Positions 49,736 through 59,929 of a stretch of DNA of 64,000 bases are shown piece by piece. The notes under the pieces were generated by a model that saw nothing but the letters and a program-made list of their open reading frames with translations, was not told the DNA's origin and ran no database searches. The position numbers and the translations under genes were made by a program. Every line of letters starts with the position of its first letter. The stretch's first letter is position 1. Source of the stretch: Trifolium pratense (lineage: Eukaryota > Streptophyta > Magnoliopsida > Fabales > Fabaceae); the NCBI RefSeq assembly GCF_020283565.1, contig NC_060059.1, forward strand, positions 9,989,501 through 10,053,500. Reading direction: 5' to 3'.

Positions 49736-50934
49736 CTCTTTGAAACCATTCCACAGCAAACATGGTTTTATACCGTTATACACTGAAACCATTAGTCTAG
49801 TTAAATGGTTTCATGGCGTTATACACCGAAACCATTATTATAGTTAAATGGTTTTATATGAGCATTAGTGTCTAGGCATGACAATGGGGCGGGGCGGGGA
49901 CGGGTTTTGCCCTCCTCAAACCCAAACCCATAAAGTTCGGGTTTCCCCAAACCCATCCCAAATTCGAGCGAGGATAAAAATGATTATCCCAAACCCATAC
50001 CCAACGGGGATCGGGTATCCCCATCGGGTTTCGGGTATCCCCATTACGCCCATTTCCACATGAATTTAGATTATATTTTAGTATTTTTTTATTAAGAAAA
50101 AAAGTTAAATGTCCAAAATTATTTTCTCTCAACAATATTTTTTTAAATAAAGAAAAAAAATAGAGAAAATAGATTGTTTAATACTCAAATTAAAATAAAA
50201 AATAAATATATGAACGTAATTTAATAGATTGTTTAAACGTTTCTAATTTAAATTAGGTGAAATCTAATTTTTAGTATAAGCGGGGCGGGTTCGGGGACGG
50301 GTTCGAGCTGGGTATCAATGTACCCATTACCCGCCCCAAACCCATCTTTTGAAATCGGGGAAAACCCAAACCCAAACCCAGTCAACTCGGGTTTTTCCCG
50401 TCAAAGCGGGTATGGTTTGGGTGGGTACCCGCGGGTATGGGTTTTATTGCCATGCCTATTAGTGTCAAGATGTTATACACTGAAACCATTAGTCTTGTTA
50501 ATTGGTTTCAAGATGTTATACACTGAAACCATTTGTCTAGTTAAATGGTTTGATACTGTTATACACTGAAACCATTATTATAGTTAAATGGTTTTATATG
50601 AGCATTAGTGCCAATATGTTATACATTGAAACCATTAGTCCTTTTAATTGGTTTCAAGATGTTATACACTAAAACCATTTGTCTAGTTAAATGGTTTCAT
50701 ATTGTTATACACTGAAACCATTATTCTAGTTAAATGGTTTCATAGCGTTATACACTGAAACCATTAGTCTTGTTATTTGGTTTCAAGATGTTATACACTG
50801 AAACCATTAGTCTAGTTAAATGGTTTCATAGCGTTATACACTGAAACCATTATTTTAGTTAAATTGTTTCATATGAGCATTAGTGTCAAGATGTTATACA
50901 TTGAAACCATTGTTATTAAGTAAAACATCACATA
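49736..50934. repeat. Tandem array of hairpin modules, about 43-base units
   Basis: About 13 units of the form GAAACCATT, 9-12 spacer bases, AATGGTTTC, then TTATACACT, occur in tandem. Each unit is itself an inverted repeat. Unit types alternate (spacers beginning AGTCT, TGTCT and ATTAT), and every few units ATATGAGCATTAGTGTCAAG is added, giving a higher-order pattern. The array is interrupted by the hAT MITE at 49873-50458. The same stem recurs in the array at 56010-56500. Confidence 0.85.
49873..50458. mobile_element. hAT-type MITE nested in the hairpin array
   Basis: The ends TAGGCATGACAATGGGGC and the complement TAGGCATGGCAATAAAACCC are inverted repeats. The exact 8-base target duplication TTAGTGTC flanks it (49865-49872 and 50459-50466), as in hAT elements. 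An uninterrupted version of the target site (GCATTAGTGTCAAGATG) is still present in another array unit near 50878. Subterminal regions are rich in GGGTTTGGG/CCCAAACCC blocks. No coding capacity is seen. Confidence 0.92.
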
Positions 50935-52199
50935 ACCATTTTACAAAATCATGCTACATAAAGCAAAAAATCATATAAAGCAATTAAGGTTAGTTTAGTT
51001 GAAAAAAATTTGGATAGTATGCATGAGATATTAGATTCGATCATTTTTTTATTGTAAAGAAAAATCGATATATATATATATATATGTAATTAATGTATGA
51101 AATTTTATTTATATTGTGATTATGATTGATAAAACTTAAAATTAAATTGTATGTTTGACAAGTATGTTTTATATATACATGAACCATTCGTTATTATGTT
51201 GAGCTTCGAGGGGGTGTATGACGAAAATTAATTAAAAATGGATTTTTATAATATATACTTCAAAGGAACAAAAATTATTATTTAATTGGAAACGGGGGGC
51301 GCGCTAGAAATTTGGAGGGATGCGCTAGAAGTTTGGAGGAGGGAAAAAAATTGGGGGCGCGCTAGAAATCTAGGGGAGGAAAAAAAATTGGGGTCTCACA
51401 AGAAAATTTAGGAGAAAAAGGAAGAAAAAAATTGGGGGGTACGCTAAGCAAAAGGGGGGGCACAAGTAATGGGGTAGTATATGGGGGGCGTGCGAGTAAT
51501 GGATTGCCTAATTTTGGGCTTGAGCTGACCTTTGGTTGACTTTTGGTGTAGGAAGCAAATATGGTGGGTGTAGGAAGCAAGTTTATGCATGGTGCATAAG
51601 TTTGGGCTTATGCACCATAACCATACCCCTTAGGAGGAAGAAGAGACTCGAAAGAGGACCATGTGAGTCGCAGATTCCGAGAAAAATAGTAGTATAATTT
51701 AGTAGTGAGTGTGGGATAGTATAATCTAGGGTTTACATAACATGATTAATAATTAATTTCGATCATTAGATTAAAATAAAATAGATGGTTGTGATTTGGA
51801 GTAACTCAATACATTTACTTTAAGAGTCAACGGATCCCTCCTCTTAATTCAAATATTTTTGTTGATAAGAATATATAATTCAAATATTAAACCAATCATA
51901 TAAAATAATTAATTAATTTTTTAGGTTTATTATTATGTTATATGTAATAAATTTTTAACGTCGTATAATTAACAGTGACTATTATCCATTAAAAGATCCA
52001 TAAAATAAAAAGATGAATTCTCTCGGTACCGGATCTCGAACCAAGTTTCTCTAGGTTGTGAAACAACTCCTCAACCAAGTGACCTAATTTGTACTTTCCA
52101 GGGCATGTGATTTCAAATCAACCTAGGAGTCTATGACGTACATATATGCCGTCACAAAAACAACAATATGTGCCGTCACATATAATTAACCATTATGCA
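50935..52199. other. Intergenic DNA with a G-rich degenerate tandem repeat
   Basis: From about 51294 to 51500, GGGGGCGCGCTAGAAATTTG-like units of about 30-50 bases repeat at least four times with decay. No gene is seen. Confidence 0.5.
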
Positions 52200-52546
52200 T
52201 GGTGTACCACCTTTATAATTAGTCTATCATAGACAAGTGATATATCGAATATGAATTTTACAAAATTTATTATTGGATTGAAAGTTTATATCCTATAGAT
52301 TATCCATAAATTTTTTAAATATTTTTGAAAATCATTTGATATGTAATTGAGAATCATCAAGATTTACGTTATTTAATAAACCGTTAATTTTGATGTGTCT
52401 CAATAACATATCAAATGATTTTCAATTTTTCTAAATTTGTCTATGGATGATCGATATGATCTAAACTTTCAATTCAACGGTAAATTTTATAAAATTCGTA
52501 TTTATTATAATGTTATTTGTGACTGGTCCACCATGAACCACTTGAT
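52200..52546. mobile_element. Foldback MITE, family of 1090-1473
   Basis: Left GGTGTACCAC and right GTCCACCATG ends, and internal segments such as AATCATTTGATATGT versus ACATATCAAATGATT, are inverted relative to one another. The copy spans nearly the full palindrome. Confidence 0.6.
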
Positions 52547-52754
52547 GAAGTGATTCATATTAGAATTTACCCACAATATATAGACAAAAGAAATTATGAA
52601 AAGTTTTTTTTCTTTCACAATAATATTAAAGTAATGAGTGATAAAATAATTGAATATCATTGTTATTGTTGTCTTTTACCGTACTTTGATATATCTTGAT
52701 CACGCTTTCCATGAGGTCCAATTTTTTTATACCGTAAATAAAATAAATAGGCAA

Positions 52755-53225
52755 CATGTGACGCTATAAGGTCGATGTCTAATAATGTGTGGGTATACTT
52801 ACATGGATCTTAATAAGTAGATGGTCTCATTCGAATGGTACGTTGCTCTTCCATCGGGCCAAGTCCTTCCCTGCACGCATTTAGTTGTTTAAAACGATTA
52901 TTTTTTTTGTTAACTATTAGTATTCGGTTCATTGAACCGTTTAATATATATAATTTAGGATCAGTTCTGACATCAAGTGGTGAGGATTAAATCGTAATTC
53001 TCTATACAAAATTCAGTGTCAATCACTATGCAACTAACGATTGTTTATTTAATACGATTTTAAATTAAATAATTAGGTTTGATTTAATGATGAAAGAATT
53101 GAGTATTATAAAAGATTCTGAGTTTAATTCTCAGTTTCATTATAAAAAATAAAATAAAAAACGATTTTAAGTTTAACAACAATAAGTGAACTAAAATCTT
53201 ATGAAAGGATTATAAGGTAGAATTA
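52755..53225. repeat. Copy 1 of a local direct duplication
   Basis: GGTCGATGTC, CATGGATCTTA, CAAGTCCTTCCC, TTTAGTTGTTTAAAACGATT and AAGTTTAACAACAATA occur here and again, in order, at 54040-55045. This copy carries about 150 extra bases (52905-53050) containing a dispersed repeat also seen at 58433-58552 (GTCAGTT(C/A)TGA, AGTTCAGCGTCAATCAC-like). Confidence 0.65.
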
Positions 53226-54039
53226 GCTAATGAAATACACAACAAATACTCGAGTGTGACTTGGTGCTTTCTCACTATCGGCCCTAATTTTTTTTTACTC
53301 TCTAACCTTTCTTTGTCATTCATCCATTGGAGAGGGGGTGATTTTGGTCATTTTTTTTTAATCCGAAATCACCCTCTTCATCGTTTCTTATCGTTATCCA
53401 TTTAAATAAGTGTAATTCACATATATTTGAATTATTATTTTTCTATTTTTGTCACCTAACGTTGTTTGGTTTGTTCGTCGTTTTGTGTGACATTTTTTTG
53501 GTTATCCCGTCTTAGTGCGGTGTTTTGTTTGATCAAAGTGATAGATAAACATTGACTCGTTATACATGTTCAAATTAAATAATGATATACAAATTTAGAG
53601 GCATAGATACAATAGTTCGAGTGAGGCTTATGGTTGTTATCACCGAGGATTTTCTCTGAACTTCGCAAATTTTTTGTTAGAATGTGGCAGAATCGGTCAT
53701 CTCAAAGACCACATAAAGTCGAACTTTTGTGCGAACACATGCAAATATCATTTTTCCGAAGTTGGATGCCATCAAAGACTGTGGATCTCAAATTATTTTT
53801 GACACACTATGTTTATTTAGGTAGATTTACAAAAGAGAGAAATAAGAAGATGGAAAAATTTAGTCTGGTTGTTAAGATTTAGGTTTGTTAACGCTATATT
53901 GTCGGCTAATTTTTTTATATGTATCTCTATTGAGTATTTAACTATTTTCATCTCTTGTATTGTTTCTATTTAGCATATGAACGAAGTTTATTTTTTTTGC
54001 CATGAGAACGAAGTTTATTTTATTGTAAAAAAAAAATGA
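53226..54039. other. Intergenic DNA between duplication copies
   Basis: No recognised feature. The 82-codon frame at 53634-53882 does not match anything I know. Confidence 0.45.
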
Positions 54040-55045
54040 TGCTATAAATAAGGACGTCGATGTCCAATAATGTGGGTATACATGGATCTTATTAAGTGGA
54101 CGATCTCATTCAAATGGTACGTTGGTCTTCTTCCACCAGGCCAAGTCCTTCCCCACATTTAGTTGTTTAAAACGATTTTAAATTACGCTACTATAGGTAG
54201 AGTGACTATGCTGTTATGGAGTATATGGCATAACCGGAATGATAAAATTTGGAACGATAATGTTAGAAGCCCAAACCAAATTGGCCGGGCTGCGTTTGAT
54301 CAGTGGAACGAGTGGATTGCCGTCCATAAGTTGCGAAGTAACGATGATCATGATGTTCCGCTTGTCAGCACCATTCGGTGGGAAAAACCTCGTATAGGAT
54401 GGTTAAAGTGCAATGTAGATGCAGCATTTTTTGTCGGTGCAGGTAGGACCGCGATGGGTGCTTGTTTTCGTAATAATTCTGGTGAGTTTATGGCTGGAAT
54501 TACGCAGTGGCAACAACTGACTTTATCAACAGAGGAGGGTGAAGCATGGGCACTATTGCAAGCTATGAATGAAGCTAAGAGTAGAGGTTTTGAAAGCGTC
54601 CAGTTTGAAAGTGACTCTCAAGTGTTGGTTGATGCTATTCGTACCAAACGGCGAGGCAATTTAGAGTTTCTTTCAATCGTTAATGAAATTATTCTTGTTA
54701 TGTTATCATGTGTGAACTTTGAAGTTAAGTTTATTAGGAGACAAGTGAATTCGGTTGCTCACACCTTAGCTAGGGCGGCCAATTCTTGGACTAGTTTCCA
54801 TAGATTTGAGATTATTCCTTCATGTATTGAACTTTTGATAATTAATGAAATGCAGTAAGTTTGTTTGGTTCAAAAAAAAAAAACGATTTTAAATTAAGCC
54901 ATTAGATTTAGTTTAGTGATAAGAGATTTGAGTAGTATTAAGTTCATTCTCAGATCCATCGTAAATCCAAAGAAGAAAATGATTTTAGGTTTAACAACAA
55001 TATTGCTATGACGAACAAAAATCTCACGAAAGGATCATAAAGTAG
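54040..55045. repeat. Copy 2 of the local direct duplication, split by a LINE
   Basis: This is the partner of 52755-53225. The two halves (54040-54185 and 54882-55045) are separated by the LINE fragment at 54186-54881. Confidence 0.65.
54186..54881 (+). mobile_element. 5'-truncated LINE with intact RNase H-like end
   Basis: The 15-base target duplication AACGATTTTAAATTA (54171-54185 and 54882-54896) and a terminal run of A residues mark a typical LINE insertion. In-frame codons 54187-54858 encode the C-terminal part of a plant LINE polyprotein. A linker with IWHNRNDKIWNDN is followed by an RNase H-like domain with NVDAAFF (first Asp), TEEGEAWALLQAM (Glu), FESDSQVLVDAI (second Asp) and VNSVAHTLARAA. 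There is no ATG at its start, so it is the remnant of a longer ORF and not a gene. The open frame points to a young insertion. Confidence 0.9.
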
Positions 55046-55198
55046 AACAAAAATCTCAATTTTAAGAACAAAATATAGGACCTTGTTAAATAGATCTTTT
55101 TCGATGCCCCTAATTATTGATCAGACATATATAAGTTATTTATTCAACTTATAAAAAGTGTGGTTTTTTTTTCTTCTTAAAATTGAGACCAAAAAGGG
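55046..55198. other. Short intergenic stretch
   Basis: No recognised feature. Confidence 0.4.
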
Positions 55199-55199
55199 A

Positions 55200-55250
<51 letters not shown>
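55199..55250. repeat. (TA)n microsatellite hosting a foldback insertion
   Basis: The TA run is continued on the far side of the foldback element at 56999-57014, which suggests the element inserted into the microsatellite. Confidence 0.8.
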
Positions 55251-55253
<3 letters not shown>

Positions 55254-56998
55254 GTTTTCTAACTTAGACCCTAGTTAGGTCTAAGTTAGCAAGGTGCACC
55301 TTTTCAATTGGACCAAAATACTTATTCTTTTAATTTTTGAAAGAATAGAGCAACAGGGGCATTTCTGTAATTTTACCAACCATATACACGCGCCCCACCG
55401 TCCGAAACCATTAATAGACGCGGATCCAGTGTCGCGCGCGTACCGAAGGACCATGGTTACAGACCGTTGATTTCCATCAGACAGCCAAGATCTGATCTCA
55501 TCAAGACTGTCTGATCAATCAGACAGCCCAGATCATCCTGATCCATCAGATTCCAGCGCCTGCGACACACTGGATTACAACCTGGAGAGAGAAACATTTG
55601 CTTTTTAAAAGTAGGACACGTGTCAGAAAATGGTTGGCTGGACGTGATTTTTGTTCATTTAATACTTTGAACTCAATTATTTCGTTGTAAATTAATTTTT
55701 TATTTTTTTATTTTTATACCAAAATTCATAATTTTTTTTTGTCTACAAATAGAGACTTGGTTCGTTTGATTTGGACACCGAAAAAAAAACGCAATTTTTC
55801 ACTACCTTAATCTCATTTTTTGTCTACTAAATACGTTACTTGTGTGTTGTAATTTAACACGCACCACTCAACCAACTCACTGAAACCATTATACCAGGAA
55901 AATAGTAGATAATATTCTGGAACTTTTGGTATATTTTATGAAATTTTTGGAGACCTGAAACTATTTTTAGTTAATTAAATGAGATAAAACGGTAATTAAA
56001 AACTAATGTTTGCTTCTGAAACCATTTTACTGGTAGAATGGTTGCACATAGTTGTATTCTGAAACCATTTTACTGGTAGAATGGTTTCAATGAGTAATTT
56101 ATTAATTGTGTTTGCTTCTGAAACCATTTATCTGGTACAATGGTTTCAGAGAGTTGTAATCTGAAACCATTTTGCTGGTAGAATGGTTTCAGTAAGTTGA
56201 TTATTAGTTATTTGCTTCTGAAACCATTTAGCTTGTAGAATGGTTGCACATAGTTGTATTCTGAAACCATTTTACTGGTAGAATGGTTTCAGTGAGTAAT
56301 TTATTAATTGTGTTTGCTTCTGAAACCATTTATCTGGTACAATGGTTTCAGAGAGTTGTAATCTGAAACCATTTTGCTGGTAGAATGGTTTCAGTAAGTT
56401 GATTATTAGTTATTTGCTTCTGAAACCATTTAGCTTGTAGAATGGTTTCAGAGATTTGTACTCTGAAACCATTTTCCTGGTAGAATGGTTTCAGTGAGTT
56501 GATGTAAGGTAGTGAAAAATGAGATTAAGGTAGTGAAAAATTGGGTTTTTTTTTCTGTGTCCAAATCAAACGAACCAAGTCTCTATTTGTAGAGAAAAAA
56601 AAATTATGAATTTTGGTATAAAAATAAAAAAATAAAAAATTAATTTACAATGAAATAATTGAGTTTAAAGTATTAAATGAAAAAAAAATTAACGCAGCCA
56701 ATCATATGCTGACACGTGGCCTTTCTTTTTTAAAAGGTTTCTCTCTCCGCGTGTGGCCTTCACCCACGCGCGCCTGTCGGCGCGTGTGATGCACGCGCTT
56801 GGATTTTGTGCAATCACACGCTGCCACGTGTCCTGGGGGGTGGGAAAAGAAGGTGGGGGCGCGTGTACTGTTGGGTAAATTACAGAAATGCCCCTGTTGC
56901 TCTATTCTTTCAAAAATTAAAAAAATGGATATTTTTGTCCAACTGAAAAGGTGCACCTTGCTAACTTAGACCCAACTGGGTCTAAGTTAGCAGCCCCC
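55251..56998. mobile_element. Large foldback element with Harbinger-leader arms and a hairpin-array loop
   Basis: The outer ends (CTAACTTAGACCCTAGTTAG and the complement CTAACTTAGACCCAGTTGGG, each itself palindromic) are followed by GCAAGGTGCACCTTTT in both arms. Arms of about 500 bases (55251-55830 and 56507-56998) are inverted relative to each other. The left arm carries about 200 extra bases around 55400-55610. The inner part of each arm (ACAAATAGAGACTTGGTTCG, TTTGGACAC, TTTTTCACTA) resembles the leader at 36053-36195 of the Harbinger Myb-like ORF. The loop starts with TACGTTACTTGTGTGTTGTA, which resembles sequence after that ORF (about 37205). The rest of the loop is a hairpin array. No ORF is present. 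Confidence 0.75.
56010..56500. repeat. Hairpin-module array with a 202-base higher-order unit
   Basis: Each small module is CTGAAACCATT, about 10 spacer bases, AATGGTTTCAG. Four modules make a larger unit repeated at a 202-base period (the module starting at 56061 recurs at 56263). The stem is the same as in the array at 49736-50934, but the spacers differ (TTACTGGTAG types). Confidence 0.85.
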
Positions 56999-57014
56999 AT
57001 ATATATATATATAT

Positions 57015-57854
57015 CATATGAAAATGATTACAGTTTGTAAATTAAAATTATTAAACAATATATCATATTAAGCTTTAATAAATATTTTAACTAACAAATG
57101 CTAATTTTAATTTTTCATCTAAATAAACTATCAAAACTTGAATTGCAATAGTAAAAATTAGTATGAGCTGTTTAAATAAAATAATATATTAAAAGGAATA
57201 ATGATTTTGTTAACAAAATAATAAATGTCAACTATTATATTAAAGATAAATAAAACTCATCATGGTAACAAACAACGAAATTAAACTCAACTCTTAAAAT
57301 AAGATAATTAAGCAAATGAAAAGGACCAATTATAGGTAATTAAGCCATCTCTTTCTCAAATACTCTGATTGATAGGGATTTGGTCATATTAACAGCATGA
57401 TTAGGCAAGGCAAGTGGAACAACTAATTGAGGGGTAACCCGACTACGGAATGTACAAATCAACACAAGCATATTTTTTTTATGCATATATAGCATCCAGA
57501 TAGGCGCGTTCCGCTGTCAAGGTGTCTATTATGCAAACTTATGTAAAACAAAAATAATATGACGAATTTGTTAATAAAAAATTTTATTGCTAAAAAAAAG
57601 ATTAAGGGTATTGTTGGTATTATGAAAACTTACTATTAGATAATTTATTTTTTTAAATAGCAAATATATTATATATTAACATAAAATATAAAAAAAGTAT
57701 AAGAGGAGGTTTAAAAAACTAAAGAGATATTAGAAGTACACTCCACCAAAACGCAATCAATTTAAGGTAAAACACGTAAACAAACCGACAAATAAACCTA
57801 AAAAAGAAACATGCTATTAGAATAGATAGTACTAGTTTTGTCAAAAAAAATAAA
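57015..57854. other. Intergenic DNA with a decayed Helitron-like tail
   Basis: From about 57497 to 57645 the sequence resembles the body next to the Helitron-like ends at 30613 and 62711 (GTCTATTATGCAAACTTATG, GTATTGTTGGTATTATGAAAA). Its terminal CTAG is degraded. No gene is seen. Confidence 0.4.
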
Positions 57855-58197
57855 GGCTTAACTATACATTTGGTCCCTTACGTTTATTTTAGGTTTCAAT
57901 TTAGTCTCTTACGTTTAAAAAGTATCAATTTGGTCCCTTACGTTTATTTTATGTTTCAAGTTATTCTTTTTCGTCAATTTTGTCACATGTAGCAGCCAAT
58001 TTGCATATGTGGACTGACACGTGACACTTTGACACACTGACACGTGTACTGTTCAAACGATGTTAGTGACAAAACTAACGGAAAGGACTAACTTGAAACC
58101 TAAATTAAACGTAAGAGACCAAATTAATACTTTTTAAACGTAAGACACCAAATTGAAACCTAAAATAAACGTAAGAGACCAAATGTGTAATTAAGCC
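57855..58197. mobile_element. MULE-type MITE, 343 bases
   Basis: The ends GGCTTAACTATACATTTGGT and the complement GGCTTAATTACACATTTGGT match. The exact 9-base duplication AAAAATAAA flanks it (57846-57854, 58198-58206). Internal TTACGTTTA / TAAACGTAA units are repeated in both arms. Confidence 0.85.
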
Positions 58198-58206
58198 AAA
58201 AATAAA

Positions 58207-59929
58207 ATAAAAACTAGATAGTAATGGTAAGATCAATTAACAACATGATAAACACTAATAATATTACAGAGGGTTGGGCAATTTTTCTTTTTTTTCCCAA
58301 AATAAACACTAATAATTAAATCACAAGATACATTGATATCGATGGTCATATTAACAACATGATTAGGAAAAAGACAAGACAATTAGATATTTTTTTTTTT
58401 ATTTTGGTTTTCACCATCACTTTAGTTTAGTTTGGAGGTCAGTTATGATGTCAAGTGATTCTACTCTTCTCTCGATCCCAGTTGCAGGTGATCGAACCGT
58501 GGTTCTCCCTATAAAGTTCAGCGTCAATCACCACTAAACCAACTAACGATTAGTCAAGAAAAATATTTTTTAAATATGCATAAAAAAAAAAGACAAGCAT
58601 TAATGTACCATTGGACCCCATCCATATGCCACCACATGCATGTCTTCATCCCTCCTTAACCCAACCTCTAACACATAGTATGGTCAACGGAGTAATGCAT
58701 GTTTTGTACAATGTTGGAAACGTGAGCTTACTGTGGTCAACGGAGATTTAATTTCTTTAGAAAACATTTGGAATCTATTTATAAAAGCAATTCTTTTTAT
58801 ATTTTAAATTAACAAATAATTTTTTGAAGCATACAAATTTTCTAAATAAAACATTTAATATGAGATGAAGGAGTATTTTTTTTTTTGGATTATAATGAAC
58901 CAAAAGAAGTAACATTTGAACTAACTTTCACAAGTTTTATATTTTTAAGTCTAATTAGTTCCAACAAATTATTCCAATATGAGAAGAAACGTACAAATGA
59001 CCAACGAGTTCTATAACCAAAATACACTCACTTTGTGTCATCTCATCTCATATTACTAAATGCTACTATCATTTTGCCAATGTACCAAAAATAAATAAAA
59101 ATGGTACTACCATTTTAAATAATATTGGAGTGTTCATAGGTCGGATTGGAACATTTTAGCCAAACCTATTATCTCTGATCTAATTAAATTTAATTTAGGT
59201 TTAGAATAAATCTATATTTTTCATGTTAAACCCAAAGCAACTCAATTAGATGATAAGCAGGTTGGTTTGGGTACTAGATCGTTAGACTTTTTGTTTTTTC
59301 ACAAAATAAATACAAATAATTAAACCACATCCTATTTCTCATAAAAAATTCGAGATTAAATTTTACTAATTAAAATTTTAACATTTACTTCGAAAAAAAT
59401 TTACAGCTTGAATTTACAGGAAACACTTCAAGATTAACATATAAAGTTTTTAAATTACAATTAAAATCTTAATATGGCTGAATATCATCAACAATTTTAT
59501 AAAAATAAATAAATAAATTAAGAGTTTGTTTTACGAGTTGAATTCGCGGAGTTCACGAATTTGAAATCATAAACTCATCACTTGAACCAAATCACTTTAA
59601 ACTTAAAGAGGTTGGTTTGAGTTGATCCCGAACCTATGAATTGAACACCCTAGAAAACACGTGCATGCTAAGAAAATCATTAGTAATACTCATTTTCAAT
59701 AATCATCTGAAGTCCTGAAAATTAAATAAAAAGTATTTACTATCAAACATAAAAATTGTTAAACGAAAAATAAATATTAAATATAATTGTTAAACGAAAA
59801 TAAATATTAACTATAGAAAATTGGAAATTGAAGCAAATTTATTGTTACGATATTAAGCTTACATCTCCGGACTTTGAAATTTGAAAGTTAAACAGTAAAA
59901 TACATTCAAACCAACATACATTGGTATGT
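58207..59929. other. Intergenic DNA with dispersed repeats
   Basis: A repeat at 58433-58552 matches the insert in 52905-53050. A possible hAT-type MITE lies at about 59127-59655, bounded by AGTGTTCATAGGTCGG and CCTATGAATTGAACACCC in inverted orientation. No gene is seen. Confidence 0.45.

Noticed and set aside
49736..50934. CRISPR-like regular repeats
   Set aside because: The units are degenerate palindromic modules with repeated, not unique, spacers, in a plant nuclear context.
54163..54185. Start of the RNase H-like frame upstream of the LINE insertion
   Set aside because: These bases belong to the target-site duplication and flank, with no ATG. The coding fragment starts inside the inserted LINE.
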